A stretch of DNA of 64,000 nt from Shinella daejeonensis (lineage in GTDB: Bacteria > Pseudomonadota > Alphaproteobacteria > Rhizobiales > Rhizobiaceae). The notes beneath the pieces are model-generated. The model saw only the letters and a program-made list of their open reading frames with translations, had not been told where the DNA came from and made no database searches. The stretch is from contig NZ_JAHWXY010000003.1 of assembly GCF_024281235.1 (NCBI RefSeq), positions 310,001 through 374,000 on the forward strand. The letters are read 5' to 3'. A program made the translations under genes and the position numbers. Positions 1-9,099 of the stretch are shown in pieces (within the stretch, counting starts at the first letter, position 1; the number at the start of each line of letters is the position of its first letter).

Positions 1-416
1 TCTATCTGGCCTTTCTCGCCGGCAGCAACGAGTGGACGAACCTCATCGGCATCTTCATCTTCGGGGCCTTCGCCATGCCGCTCTATTCGCTGTGCTCGGC
101 CCATGCCAACGACCACGCCGCCGAAGGCGAGCATGCGCTGGTTTCGGCTGGCCTGTTGTTCTTCTGGTCCTGCGGGGCGATCATCGGCCCGCTCTTCGCC
201 TCGATCCTGCTCGATCTGTTCGGCCCTTCGGCGCTCTTCCTCTATACCGCCGTCGTGCTCATCGCCTTCATGATCTATACGGCGTTGCGCATGGGAGCCC
301 GGCCGGCCGTTCCCGCCGACGACACCCGGCGCAGCCGTTTCCGAAACCTGCTGCGGACCTCGCTGTTCTTCAACAAGCTCGCCGGACCCGACGAGGATCG
401 CAAGCCGCCGCGCTGA
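1..416 (+). CDS. MFS transporter, C-terminal part (5' end outside the window)
   Basis: The reading frame is open from the left edge and ends with TGA at 414-416, giving about 137 residues. Three hydrophobic spans are visible (around IGIFIFGAFAMPLYSL, GLLFFWSCGAIIGPLFAS and ALFLYTAVVLIAFMIYTAL), followed by a basic cytoplasmic tail. The stretch CSAHANDHA followed by a GLLFFWSCGAIIGP helix resembles the last helices of YcaD-type major facilitator proteins in the inner membrane. The substrate cannot be told. The N-terminal helices and any promoter lie outside the window. The gene is 86 bp upstream of the multicopper oxidase on the same strand, so co-transcription is possible. Confidence 0.75.
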   Translation, partial: YLAFLAGSNEWTNLIGIFIFGAFAMPLYSLCSAHANDHAAEGEHALVSAGLLFFWSCGAIIGPLFASILLDLFGPSALFLYTAVVLIAFMIYTALRMGARPAVPADDTRRSRFRNLLRTSLFFNKLAGPDEDRKPPR

Positions 417-502
417 CGGGCGCGCCAACATGTCTCTTCCGCGCGTATTGCTGAATATGGCAGTCAGGTTTAGAACGCGAAGGACAGTCGGGGAGATCGT
501 CC

Positions 503-1885
503 ATGCTGAAGAGACGCGCATTGCTCAAGGGGGCTCTGGTGGCCGGAGCCTACGCCGGCGGGATCGGGCTTGCGGCGCGCCATTCCGGCGCCAGCGCCGC
601 CCCGGCGCTCCACCTTTCAGCCCGGCCGACGGAGGCCCATCTCACCGACGCCGGCGTGACCAGAGGCGCCATGACCTATGGCGACGGCGAAGTGCCGCCG
701 GTCTTGCGGCTTCGCCGCGGCAAGGCATTCTCGCTCAGGCTCGACAACCGGCTCGACGAGCCGACGACGATCCACTGGCACGGACTGAGGATCGAAAACC
801 GCATGGACGGCGTCCCCTTCCTGACCCAGCCCTATGTCTATCCCGGCGATGGTTTCGATTACGCCTTCACCCCGCCGGACGCCGGCACCTTCTGGTATCA
901 TCCCCATTGCAACACGCTGGAACAGATAGGCCGCGGACTGGCCGGCGTCCTGGTGGTGGAGGATCCGGACGATCCGGTCTTCGACGCGGAGATCACGCTC
1001 AACCTGCGCGACTGGCGGCTCGGCGGCGACGGCCAGTTCATCGCCCAGTTCCGTCCGCGCGACGCGGCGCGCGCCGGCACGTTCGGCACCGTGCGCACCG
1101 CCAACTGGCGGCAGGCGCCGCAGCATGACGCGCCGGCCGGCGGCCTCGTCCGCCTGCGGCTTGCCGCAACCGACGTGACGCGCATTCTCGATCTCGTCGT
1201 CGATGGCGCGGAGGCGCAGGTGATCGCCCGCGACGGCAATCCGGTCGAGGCGCGCTTTGCGCTCGACGGGCTGACGATCGGCCCCGGCCAGCGGCTCGAT
1301 CTCGCCCTGCGCATGCCCGACGGCGAAGGGTCCGTTGCCGAACTGCGCGACCGCCGCGGCACCCGGCCGGCCGTGCTCGCCACCTTCCGGTCCGTCGGAC
1401 GCTCGCTGAAGCGGGAGATCGGCGACCTGCCGCCGCTTGCCGCCAATCCCCTGCCGGATCCCGACCTTTCCTCGGCGACCGAAATCCCCTTCATCCTCAG
1501 CGCCTCGGCGGAAGAGCGGCCCAAGGACGGGATCTGCGGCTCGCTCGGCTATAACTTCTGGGCCATCAACAAGGTGCCATGGGCCGACGACACCGGCGAT
1601 CCGACCGCGCCGCTGGCGGAGATGAAGGCCGGCAGGACCTATGTCTTCAACGTCGAGAACCCGACGCCACAGCTTCACCCGCTGCATCTGCACGGGCTCG
1701 TGTTCCGGCCGATGAACTCCAACAAGCAGGCGATCCGGCCGCATGTCACCGATACCTATCTCATCCTGCCCGACGAGAAGGTGCAACTGGCACTGGTGGC
1801 GGACAATCCCGGCGACTGGGTCTTCCATTGCCATATCATCGAGCACCAGAAGACCGGCATGACCAGCTATATCCGCGTGGTATAG
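503..1885 (+). CDS. Multicopper oxidase, Tat-exported (laccase/CueO-like)
   Basis: This 460-residue protein has all four copper-binding segments of three-domain multicopper oxidases: HWHG at 91-94, WYHPH at 131-135, HPLHLH at 392-397 and HCHIIEHQKTGM at 442-453. The last segment holds the type-1 Cys443, His448 and axial Met453. The N-terminus (KRRALLKG, then a hydrophobic run to about residue 33) looks like a Tat signal, which fits a folded copper enzyme sent to the periplasm. The family oxidises substrates (phenols, Cu(I), bilirubin and others) while reducing O2 to water. There is no Met-rich insert of the CueO kind and no copper ATPase or sensor nearby, so the substrate is open. ATG at 503 is the first reasonable start and places the signal at the N-terminus. 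Confidence 0.9.
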   Translation: MLKRRALLKGALVAGAYAGGIGLAARHSGASAAPALHLSARPTEAHLTDAGVTRGAMTYGDGEVPPVLRLRRGKAFSLRLDNRLDEPTTIHWHGLRIENRMDGVPFLTQPYVYPGDGFDYAFTPPDAGTFWYHPHCNTLEQIGRGLAGVLVVEDPDDPVFDAEITLNLRDWRLGGDGQFIAQFRPRDAARAGTFGTVRTANWRQAPQHDAPAGGLVRLRLAATDVTRILDLVVDGAEAQVIARDGNPVEARFALDGLTIGPGQRLDLALRMPDGEGSVAELRDRRGTRPAVLATFRSVGRSLKREIGDLPPLAANPLPDPDLSSATEIPFILSASAEERPKDGICGSLGYNFWAINKVPWADDTGDPTAPLAEMKAGRTYVFNVENPTPQLHPLHLHGLVFRPMNSNKQAIRPHVTDTYLILPDEKVQLALVADNPGDWVFHCHIIEHQKTGMTSYIRVV

Positions 1886-1915
1886 AGCAATTCCGGAAAA
1901 AACGGGAACCGGTTC
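1884..1915. repeat. Possible partial rhizobial intergenic palindromic element
   Basis: Directly after the oxidase stop codon comes AGAGCAATTCCGGAAAAAAC, ending in the perfect 10-bp palindrome GAACCGGTTC (1906-1915). From memory, rhizobial genomes carry many copies of a roughly 50-bp element that begins GAGCAATTCC and has a GGTTTTCC-like centre. This looks like its left half. No second copy was noticed in the window, so the identification is tentative. Confidence 0.3.
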
Positions 1916-2038
1916 GTGCGGCCGCCTGCCGCCAAATCCGCCTTACGGTTGCAAAAGGGGAAATTTTCGATTGTGACGAAAGAGTGGAACGTTTAAACCA
2001 ACCGCAACGAAAAAACCGAAAGTTCCGCCGAGCCGGCC

Positions 2039-3190
2039 ATGCAGATCATCGAAACTACAGAAGCCCTTGCCGCAGCCTGCCAGACACTCGCCCGTTCCGA
2101 CTTCCTCACCATCGACACGGAGTTCCTGCGGGAAACCACCTTCTGGCCCGAGCTGTGCCTGATCCAGCTCGCCGGCCCGGAAACCGAACTGATCGTCGAT
2201 CCTCTTGCCCCCGGCATCGATCTTGCGCCCTTCTTCGAACTGATGGCCGATCCGGCGGTGCTGAAGGTGTTCCACGCCGCACGGCAGGATATCGAGATCA
2301 TCGTCAACCGGGGCGATCTGGTGCCGCAGCCGATCTTCGATACGCAGGTCGCCGCCATGGTCTGCGGCTTCGGCGACAGCGTCTCCTATGACCAGCTCGT
2401 ACAGAAGATCAAGGGCGTGCAGATCGACAAATCCTCGCGCTTCACCGACTGGAGCCGCAGGCCGCTTTCCGAAAAGCAGCTCGAGTATGCGCTGGCCGAC
2501 GTCACCCATCTGCGCGACGTCTATCTCTCGCTCAAGGAAAACCTGGAACAGGCCGGCCGCTCGCTGTGGCTTACCGGGGAAATGGCGATCCTCGAATCCC
2601 GCGCGACCTACGACCTGCATCCCGACGACGCCTGGAAGCGCCTCAAGCTGCGCGTCAAGAAGCCGATCGAGCTTGCCATCCTGCAAAAAGTCGCCGCCTG
2701 GCGCGAGCGCGAGGCGCGAGGACGCAACGTTCCGCGCTCCCGCGTCCTGAAGGACGACACGATCTACGAGATCGCCCAGCAGCAGCCGGCGGACGCCGAA
2801 GCGCTGGGCCGGCTGCGCACCATCCCCAAGGGCTGGGAACGCTCGCAATCCGGCGCGGCCCTGCTGGAGGCCGTCCGGGAGGCGCTGGCCATACCGAAGG
2901 CGGAACTGCCCCGCCTGCCGCGCCAGCAGCATGTGCCCGAAGGTGCCGCGGCGGCCACCGAGATGCTGAAGGTTCTCCTCAAGCTGGTTTCGGAAAAACA
3001 GGGCGTGGCGGCGAAGATCATCGCCAATTCCGACGATCTGGAGAAGATCGCCATCGATGGCGAAAGCGCCGACGTTCCGGCGCTGCATGGCTGGCGTCGC
3101 GAGCTTTTCGGCAATACCGCGCTCGATCTGATCGGCGGCAAGGTCGCGCTTCGCTTCGTCGACCGCAAGATCGAGGCCATCGCGCTTTAA
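2039..3190 (+). CDS. rnd: Ribonuclease D
   Basis: This is a 383-residue 3'-5' exoribonuclease of the DEDDy family that trims tRNA 3' ends and other stable RNAs. The exonuclease motifs are present: DTE (D26, E28), D84 in HAARQDIE, and Y150/D154 in YALADVTHL. The C-terminal half (about 210-290) has the helical character of an HRDC RNA-binding domain. Length matches the family (about 375-390). ATG at 2039 gives the family-typical start; no strong Shine-Dalgarno sequence precedes it. The gene stands alone between the oxidase and the convergent RTX gene. Confidence 0.95.
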   Translation: MQIIETTEALAAACQTLARSDFLTIDTEFLRETTFWPELCLIQLAGPETELIVDPLAPGIDLAPFFELMADPAVLKVFHAARQDIEIIVNRGDLVPQPIFDTQVAAMVCGFGDSVSYDQLVQKIKGVQIDKSSRFTDWSRRPLSEKQLEYALADVTHLRDVYLSLKENLEQAGRSLWLTGEMAILESRATYDLHPDDAWKRLKLRVKKPIELAILQKVAAWREREARGRNVPRSRVLKDDTIYEIAQQQPADAEALGRLRTIPKGWERSQSGAALLEAVREALAIPKAELPRLPRQQHVPEGAAAATEMLKVLLKLVSEKQGVAAKIIANSDDLEKIAIDGESADVPALHGWRRELFGNTALDLIGGKVALRFVDRKIEAIAL

Positions 3191-3269
3191 GCGCCTCCGG
3201 AAAGCCGACGTTCATCGGGCGCTGCGGGTTCCCCTCAACAAGGCCCGGCGCTTTACCGACGATATTTTC

Positions 3270-3291
3270 CCGAGCCGGCGCGCCGGCTCGG
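3270..3291. terminator. Perfect 22-nt palindrome downstream of rnd
   Basis: Each 11-nt half is CCGAGCCGGCG and its exact complement, with no spacer. It lies 80 bp past the rnd stop and could fold into a hairpin with a 4-nt loop. There is no T run after it, so a terminator role is inferred from position only. A protein-binding site is an alternative. Confidence 0.4.
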
Positions 3292-3313
3292 CTGCCGTAT
3301 TCATGCTGGGCAA

Positions 3314-3342
3314 CGGGCCGGCAAGCAGCGCCTGCCGGCCCG
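3314..3342. terminator. Hairpin between convergent rnd and the RTX gene
   Basis: A 10-bp perfect stem (CGGGCCGGCA at 3314-3323 pairing with TGCCGGCCCG at 3333-3342) encloses a 9-nt loop. It begins 6 bp past the stop codon of the minus-strand RTX gene and is the likely end of that transcript. No U tract is seen. Confidence 0.5.
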
Positions 3343-3348
3343 CGCGGT

Positions 3349-4527
3349 TCAGAGGATGAAATCGGTCGCCTTGAGGTTGATCAGCGAATCGAGCTTGATC
3401 GTGAGATCAGCGTTTCCGTCGCCATCGACATCGGCGTGGATGAACGTTTCCGACCCGATCTTCTCATAGCGAAGCTCGCCGGCCTGCTTGCGGAAGTCCT
3501 TGAGGCCGATGAACTTGAAGGCCTGATTTCCGGCCGCAGTGGTATTGGCGTCGATCGCGCCGAGATCGATCTTGTCGCCCTGGCCACGATTGAAGTCATG
3601 GATCGTATCGTAGCCTATGGTAACGGGAGTGGCAGGGGTCGCCGGCGTGATGGTGGCGGGGGAATCGGAAACCGACTTGAAGATGAAAGTGTCGGCGCCC
3701 GCGCCGCCGTAGAGACTGTCCGCCCCCGCTCCCCCGTAAAGCGTGTCGTTGCCGGCGCCGCCCCGTAGCGTGTCCTGACCGGCGCCGCCTTCGAGCAGGT
3801 CGTGACCACCGCCGCCGTTCAGCGTATCGTTGCCGACGCCGCCGTAGAGCTTGTCGGCACCTGCCCCGCCGTTCAGCGTGTCGTGACCAGCGCCACCTTG
3901 CAGCGTGTCGTTACCGCCGCCGCCATTCAACGTATCGTTGCCGGCACCGCCGTTCAGCGTATCGTGTCCCGCGCCGCCATAGAGCTTGTCCGCCCCCGCC
4001 CCGCCGATCAGCGTGTCGTTGCCAGCGCCGCCGTCCAGCGTATCGTTTCCGGCGCCGCCGTTCAGCCTGTCGTGGCCGCCCTCCCCCCTGAGCGTGTCGT
4101 TGCCGGCGCCGCCGTTCAGCGTATCGTTCCCCGCCCCGCCGTTGATATTGTCGGCATATTTCGTCCCGGTGATCGTATCGTTGCCCGAAAGAAGATAGGC
4201 CAGCGCGCCCTTGGAGTTTCCGGCGACGTAGAAGTCGAAGATCTTCGCTGCCGAAAGATTGAGCCCTGACACATCGGCATAGATGACGCCGTCGATCGAG
4301 ACCTTGAGCTTCGTGACCGTGCCTGCGGTGACATCGGTGACCTCGTCACCTTTGGTCTTGAAGACAAAGCCCGAGCCCTGGAAGAGCGTATAGTCCCGAT
4401 TGTTATCGTAGAATTTAACCGAGGTTCTGTTCCCCGTCATATAGTCATAGTCTGCGAGCGCGGTGATGTCGAGCGAGGAAAAATCCACCCCCGTCGTGCC
4501 GACCGGCTTCGTCTTGAAGATCGCCAT
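3349..4527 (-). CDS. RTX (hemolysin-type calcium-binding repeat) protein, probable type I secretion substrate
   Basis: The 392-residue product has three parts. Residues 1-129 are a rhizobial-type N-terminal domain without a signal peptide. Residues 130-282 are 17 uninterrupted nonapeptides of the GGxGxDxLx type that bind Ca2+ as a parallel beta-roll. The C-terminal ~110 residues resemble the peptidase-M10/serralysin C-terminal segment ([23 protein letters not shown], terminal DFIL), the usual uncleaved type I secretion signal. No enzymatic domain is evident. ATG at 4527 is chosen over 4551 because GGGGAGAG sits 7 nt upstream of it and overlaps the earlier ATG. No ABC/membrane-fusion secretion genes are in the window. 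Between the roll and the secretion segment lies an unusual Ala/Thr/Pro linker ([14 protein letters not shown]). Confidence 0.88.
   Translation of the reverse strand: MAIFKTKPVGTTGVDFSSLDITALADYDYMTGNRTSVKFYDNNRDYTLFQGSGFVFKTKGDEVTDVTAGTVTKLKVSIDGVIYADVSGLNLSAAKIFDFYVAGNSKGALAYLLSGNDTITGTKYADNINGGAGNDTLNGGAGNDTLRGEGGHDRLNGGAGNDTLDGGAGNDTLIGGAGADKLYGGAGHDTLNGGAGNDTLNGGGGNDTLQGGAGHDTLNGGAGADKLYGGVGNDTLNGGGGHDLLEGGAGQDTLRGGAGNDTLYGGAGADSLYGGAGADTFIFKSVSDSPATITPATPATPVTIGYDTIHDFNRGQGDKIDLGAIDANTTAAGNQAFKFIGLKDFRKQAGELRYEKIGSETFIHADVDGDGNADLTIKLDSLINLKATDFIL
3682..4140 (-). repeat. 27-bp coding repeat array (17 RTX nonapeptides)
   Basis: Seventeen in-frame 27-bp units encode variants of GGAGNDTLN. 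Two variants, GGAGADKLY and GGAGHDTLN, recur, which suggests expansion by duplication of two- or four-unit blocks. Copy number is likely unstable and prone to assembly collapse. Confidence 0.9.
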
Positions 4528-4611
4528 GGTGAAACTCTCCCCTGTCATCACCGAGTGCCCGGAAACGGACGGGAAATACTACCTTGGGTTATGAGAAAAG
4601 AAAAGTGTCGG

Positions 4612-5211
4612 TTACTCAGGATTGACCAGCGCGAGGATCAACCGATGAACATTGCCGCCATCGCCCATTTCGACCCGGTCGAACTCGCGGCTGCGCGCCC
4701 GCTGGGCCTGCGACAACGCGCCGAGGCGGGTCTGGAGCTCCCGGCGGGTCTTGCCGCAATCGGGATCGTCGTCGACGGTGAGACCGACGCTTGCGGCCTC
4801 GATCTCGCGCACCATGTCCCGGATGAAATCGCCATGAACCTTCTCGTGCGCCGCGACGCCGGCGAGAAAGGTTTCCCAGCGCGTCTTCAGGGGCTCGGCG
4901 AGCGTCTTTTTCACGGCCGGCAACATATAGGTGATGACGAGCTTCGGCCGGTTGACGGCGATGACGCAGGCGGCGCCGCGCTTTTCATACTTGCGCGTCC
5001 AGGTGAGCTTGAACGCGGTGTGCGCGATAGCCCGCACCGGCCCGAGCTTCGGTCCGCGCGCGCCGATCGAGCGATAAAGCTCCAGGCCGCTCGTCCCCTC
5101 CACCGTATAGGTCCGCACCTCCTCGACCGCCTGCCAGTCGGATGCCGATGCGGCCGCAGGCGCCGCGCCCGTCAGGGCGAGAACGAGGAGAAGCAGCCGC
5201 ACGCCCGCCAT
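4612..5211 (-). CDS. DUF922 family protein with HExxH motif (predicted secreted metalloprotease)
   Basis: This 199-residue protein has a cleavable signal peptide (hydrophobic run 4-22, AAASAS region). The motif HEKVH at 122-126, inside AAHEKVHGDF, matches the HExxH zinc-binding helix that defines the DUF922 family, which is annotated in databases as predicted Zn-dependent proteases. No substrate is known to me. It starts 7 bp after the ppx stop codon with GAGGGCGGC just before the ATG, so it is almost certainly translated from the ppk-ppx transcript. The RTX gene follows 84 bp downstream on the same strand. Confidence 0.75.
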   Translation of the reverse strand: MAGVRLLLLVLALTGAAPAAASASDWQAVEEVRTYTVEGTSGLELYRSIGARGPKLGPVRAIAHTAFKLTWTRKYEKRGAACVIAVNRPKLVITYMLPAVKKTLAEPLKTRWETFLAGVAAHEKVHGDFIRDMVREIEAASVGLTVDDDPDCGKTRRELQTRLGALSQAQRARSREFDRVEMGDGGNVHRLILALVNPE

Positions 5212-5218
5212 GCCGCCC

Positions 5219-6739
5219 TCAGAGAAACCGGAAGGCGAGCTTCTTGCCGGTCAGCTTGGCAAGCTGCTGCAAGCGCCCGTTGAGACGTTCGCCGGCCAGT
5301 TCCGAAAATTCCGACGGCACGGTGAGTTCCAGATCGATATCCGGCTCGGCGGACGGGCGGAAGGCAAGTTTCGGCACGACGCCCGGCATGGAGGCCGAAA
5401 ACAGATAGGCGATGCGCAGCAGGCCGCCCAGAAGCTTGGCCAGCGCCCGCAGGCGCGGCGTGGCGACGCCGGCGAGAGCGCCGGTCTCGCCATCGTCGTT
5501 CAGCCCCTCGAAGCGATAATAATTGGCAAGCGCAATATAGGCGCGGCCCGGATGGCTGATACCGGTGAACGTGCCGTGGGCGATGATGTTCAACGCCTGA
5601 AGGCCGCGGTAATCCGGATGCGCGCGCCAGCTGATGTCGGCCAGCAGACAGGCGGCCTGCCGATAGCGGGCCTCCTCCTCGCTCTCCTCGATGCCGAAGC
5701 AGGGCATCATGCGGCCGGTCCAGGCGGCCGTCTCGCGAGCATGCTCGGGTGAACGGGCGCGAAGGATCGCCAGTTCGCCTGCCGCCGCCAGCAGCGGGTC
5801 GCGCCCCTTCTCCCGCTCCGGCAGCAACGAATAGAGATAGCCCTCGCGCACGCCCTGCGCCGAAAAGAAGATGCGCGACGGCTTCATGAGGGCGATCACC
5901 TCCTGCATCGCCACCGCTCCGAAGGGCAGCAGGTTGCGCCGCACCTTGGAGATCGCCGAATAGGCGGAATCCTTCGTATCCTTGGCCGTCACCACGTCCG
6001 TCAGGAATTCCATCGCTTCGGCATAATCGATTTCGTAGCCTTGCAGCATGTGCAGCGGATAGCCGCGCATCTCCATATGCAGCTTGGCAAGCGCGCGCCA
6101 GGTTCCGCCGACCGCATAGAACGGATGGCCGCTCCCCGCCCGCAACACGTCCGCCCGATGCAGGTGGCGGCGGGCGACGAGGCGCGCCTGGGCGGCCGAG
6201 CCGCCGGAGGTTTCCGAAAGCCGGATGCCGCCGAGCGGCAGCGTGACGCCCCGGCCGATCCGGTCTCCGGCAATATCGACCAGTTCGAGCGAGCCGCCGC
6301 CGAGATCGCCGACGACGCCCCGGGGATCGTGAAAGCCGCTGACGACGCCGAGCGCCGAGAAATGGGCTTCCTCCTCGCCGGTCAGCACGCGTATCTTGCG
6401 TTCGAGGATCATTTCCGCGCGGTGGATGAAATCGGGGCCGTTTTCCGCCTCGCGGGCGGCGGCGGTCGCAAGCGCATAGACCGTCGAGGCGCGGGCCTGA
6501 TGCGACAGCGCCCTGAACCGGTGCAGCGCGGCCAGCGCCCGGGCGACGCTCGCCTCGTCCATACGGCCGGTTCTGGCGAGCCCCTTGCCGAGACCGCACA
6601 TCACCTTCTCGTTGAAAAGGATGGCGGGGGTGCGGTTCATGCCTTCGTAGATAACCAGCCGAATCGAGTTCGACCCTATATCCACGACAGACACGGGGGC
6701 AATTCCAGGCAAACGCCCCTGCGCTTCTGATTCAACCAT
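5219..6739 (-). CDS. ppx: Exopolyphosphatase (Ppx/GppA family)
   Basis: The 506-residue enzyme hydrolyses terminal phosphate from inorganic polyphosphate (and possibly pppGpp). The ASKHA-type phosphate loops are clear: VVDIGSNSIRLV at 18-29 and GDLGGGSLEL near residue 145, with the catalytic-loop glutamates in GEEEAHFSALGV. The C-terminal ~190 residues form the HD-like helical extension of long rhizobial Ppx proteins. It starts 10 bp after the ppk stop, so synthesis and breakdown of polyphosphate are co-transcribed. The DUF922 gene follows after 7 bp. Confidence 0.95.
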   Translation of the reverse strand: MVESEAQGRLPGIAPVSVVDIGSNSIRLVIYEGMNRTPAILFNEKVMCGLGKGLARTGRMDEASVARALAALHRFRALSHQARASTVYALATAAAREAENGPDFIHRAEMILERKIRVLTGEEEAHFSALGVVSGFHDPRGVVGDLGGGSLELVDIAGDRIGRGVTLPLGGIRLSETSGGSAAQARLVARRHLHRADVLRAGSGHPFYAVGGTWRALAKLHMEMRGYPLHMLQGYEIDYAEAMEFLTDVVTAKDTKDSAYSAISKVRRNLLPFGAVAMQEVIALMKPSRIFFSAQGVREGYLYSLLPEREKGRDPLLAAAGELAILRARSPEHARETAAWTGRMMPCFGIEESEEEARYRQAACLLADISWRAHPDYRGLQALNIIAHGTFTGISHPGRAYIALANYYRFEGLNDDGETGALAGVATPRLRALAKLLGGLLRIAYLFSASMPGVVPKLAFRPSAEPDIDLELTVPSEFSELAGERLNGRLQQLAKLTGKKLAFRFL

Positions 6740-6749
6740 GCAGGTCCAG

Positions 6750-8963
6750 TTACTTCTTCCGGCGGCCTTGCCAGCCCGCGATCGCCTTCGGTGCGCTGGA
6801 CTTCAGGGCCTCGCCCCGGCCGGACAGGCTGGGGTTGGTCATGAAGTAGTGCTGAGCGTTGAACGGCTCGGCCCCGGACTGCACTTCCATGCGCCGGGAC
6901 GTTCCGTCCGGAAGAATCTCGTAGCTCTGCTGGTTATCGATGAGATTGCCCAACATGATCTGCGAAAGAACCTGCTCATGCACAGTCCGGTTGATCAGAG
7001 GCACGAGTGTCTCGACCCGCCGGTCCAGGTTACGCGGCATCATGTCCGCGGAGCCTATATAAACCAGCGCCTTGTCCGATGGAAGCCCATGGCCGTTGCC
7101 AAAACAGAAGATACGGGAATGTTCGAGGAAGCGCCCGACGATCGACTTCACGCGGATATTGTCGGAAAGCCCCGGGACCTGCGGACGCAGGCAGCAGATG
7201 CCGCGCACCACCAGATCGATTTCCACACCCGCCTGGCTCGCCCGGTAAAGCGCGTCGATGATGTCCGGGTCGACCAGCGAATTCATCTTCATCCAGATCG
7301 CCGCCGGCGCGCCGTTCCCGGCGTGCGCGATCTCCTCGTCGATGTGACGCAGGATGCGCGGGCGCATCGTATAGGGCGAGAAGGCGAGCTTCATGCCCGC
7401 TTCCGGCTCGCCGTAGCCCGTGATGAAGTTGAAGATGTTCGCCATGTCGCTGGCGATCGTCGGGTTGCAGGTGAAGAAGGACAGGTCGGTGTAGATCTTC
7501 GCCGTGACCGGATGATAGTTGCCGGTGCCGAGGTGGCAGTAGGTGCGAAGCCGGTTCTCCTCCCGGCGCACCACCATCGACATCTTGGCATGGGTCTTCA
7601 GTTCGATGAAGCCGAAGACGACCTGCACGCCGGCGCGCTCAAGGTCGCGCGCCCAGCGGATATTGGCCTCCTCGTCGAAACGGGCCTTCAGTTCCACCAG
7701 CGCCGTCACCGACTTGCCGGCCTCCGCCGCGTCGATCAGCGCACGCACGATGGGGCTGTCGTTCGATGTGCGGTAAAGCGTCTGTTTTATCGCCAGAACG
7801 TCAGGGTCGCGCGCAGCCTGGAGAAGAAACTGCACCACCACGTCGAAGCTTTCGTAGGGATGGTGGACCACCATGTCCTTCTCGCGGATGGCGGCGAAGC
7901 AGTCTCCGGCGTGTTCGCGCACGCGCTCGGGAAATCGGGCGTTGTAGGGCGTGAACCTCAGGTCGTCGCGCGGCGCCTTGGTGATCTCCGCCAGCGTGTT
8001 GAGAGCGAGCAGGCCGGGAAGGACGGCGACGCGGTCGTCCGGCACGCCGAGTTCCTGCACCACGAAACGGCGCAGCGAATCCGGCATTTCCGAATCGGTC
8101 TCGATGCGGATCACCGAGCCGCGGCGGCGGCGCTTCAGGGCGGTCTCGAAGAAGCGGACAAGATCCTCGGCCTCCTCCTCCACTTCGATGTCGCTGTCGC
8201 GAATGATGCGGAACGTCCCCAGACCGCGCACGATATAACCCGGGAAGAGCTTACCGATGAAAAGCCCCACCGCATCTTCCAGCGTGATGTAACGGATAGT
8301 CCGCCCGGCATCCGGCAGGCGGATGAACCGGTCGAGCGCGACCGGCAGGCGCAGGAGCGCCGTCATCGGCTCCTTGCCCATGGTGCTGTCGAGCTGGAGG
8401 CCGATGGAAAAACCGAGGTTCGGGATGAAGGGGAACGGATGGGCCGGATCGATCGACAGCGGCGTCAGCACCGGGAAGATCGACTGGGTGAACTCCTGTT
8501 GCAGCCAGACCTTGTCCTCGTTGGACAGGGCCGTCGGACGCACGATGAGGATGTCTTCCTTCGCCAGATACTGCTGGAGAACGGCAAGCGAGGCCTGCTG
8601 TTCCATCTGAAGATTGTCGATCTCCTTCAGGATCTCGTCGAGCTGTTCGGCCGAGGTCTTGCCGTCGGGACTGCGGATGGCGATCCCCTGACGCACCTGG
8701 CCTTCAAGGCCGGCGACCCGCACCATGAAGAATTCGTCGAGATTGGCCGCCGAGATCGACAGGAAGCGGATGCGCTCCAGGAGCGGATGCGCGGTGTTCA
8801 GCGTTTCCTCAAGGACACGCCGGTTGAATTGCAGCCAGGAGAACTCGCGGTTAACGAAACGCTCGGGGCTCGCCATCAGCCCTTCGACATCGGGCTGGGC
8901 CTCCACGACCGTCTCGGCCGTCTCCACCGTCCCGGTCGAATCCTGCGAAGTCACTGTGTCCAT
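6750..8963 (-). CDS. ppk: Polyphosphate kinase 1
   Basis: This 737-residue PPK1 reversibly transfers the gamma phosphate of ATP to polyphosphate. The catalytic segment [12 protein letters not shown] carries the phospho-accepting histidine (H458), and a second conserved histidine region, [11 protein letters not shown], follows. Length fits the family (690-740). ATG at 8963 begins an Asp/Thr/Glu-rich 35-residue extension before the conserved [13 protein letters not shown] segment; an internal start is less likely. It is the first gene of ppk-ppx-DUF922 and lies 136 bp downstream of hdaA on the same strand. I saw no PhoB box in that gap, but I could not scan with a matrix. Confidence 0.96.
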   Translation of the reverse strand: MDTVTSQDSTGTVETAETVVEAQPDVEGLMASPERFVNREFSWLQFNRRVLEETLNTAHPLLERIRFLSISAANLDEFFMVRVAGLEGQVRQGIAIRSPDGKTSAEQLDEILKEIDNLQMEQQASLAVLQQYLAKEDILIVRPTALSNEDKVWLQQEFTQSIFPVLTPLSIDPAHPFPFIPNLGFSIGLQLDSTMGKEPMTALLRLPVALDRFIRLPDAGRTIRYITLEDAVGLFIGKLFPGYIVRGLGTFRIIRDSDIEVEEEAEDLVRFFETALKRRRRGSVIRIETDSEMPDSLRRFVVQELGVPDDRVAVLPGLLALNTLAEITKAPRDDLRFTPYNARFPERVREHAGDCFAAIREKDMVVHHPYESFDVVVQFLLQAARDPDVLAIKQTLYRTSNDSPIVRALIDAAEAGKSVTALVELKARFDEEANIRWARDLERAGVQVVFGFIELKTHAKMSMVVRREENRLRTYCHLGTGNYHPVTAKIYTDLSFFTCNPTIASDMANIFNFITGYGEPEAGMKLAFSPYTMRPRILRHIDEEIAHAGNGAPAAIWMKMNSLVDPDIIDALYRASQAGVEIDLVVRGICCLRPQVPGLSDNIRVKSIVGRFLEHSRIFCFGNGHGLPSDKALVYIGSADMMPRNLDRRVETLVPLINRTVHEQVLSQIMLGNLIDNQQSYEILPDGTSRRMEVQSGAEPFNAQHYFMTNPSLSGRGEALKSSAPKAIAGWQGRRKK

Positions 8964-9099
8964 GTCGTCCCGCCCGCCATTCGGTTTCCGGTCGCCCTGC
9001 GTTTGCCCGGCTCCGGGCGGAAATCCGCTTTCCGCTTTACCTGGAACCGCTTAGCGCAGTTTGACGACGGAACTGTGACAGTCAATGCCGTTGCGAGAC

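Noticed and set aside
3682-4140. Regular 27-bp repeats considered as a CRISPR or satellite array
   Set aside because: Units are contiguous without spacers and keep the reading frame, encoding Ca-binding nonapeptides.
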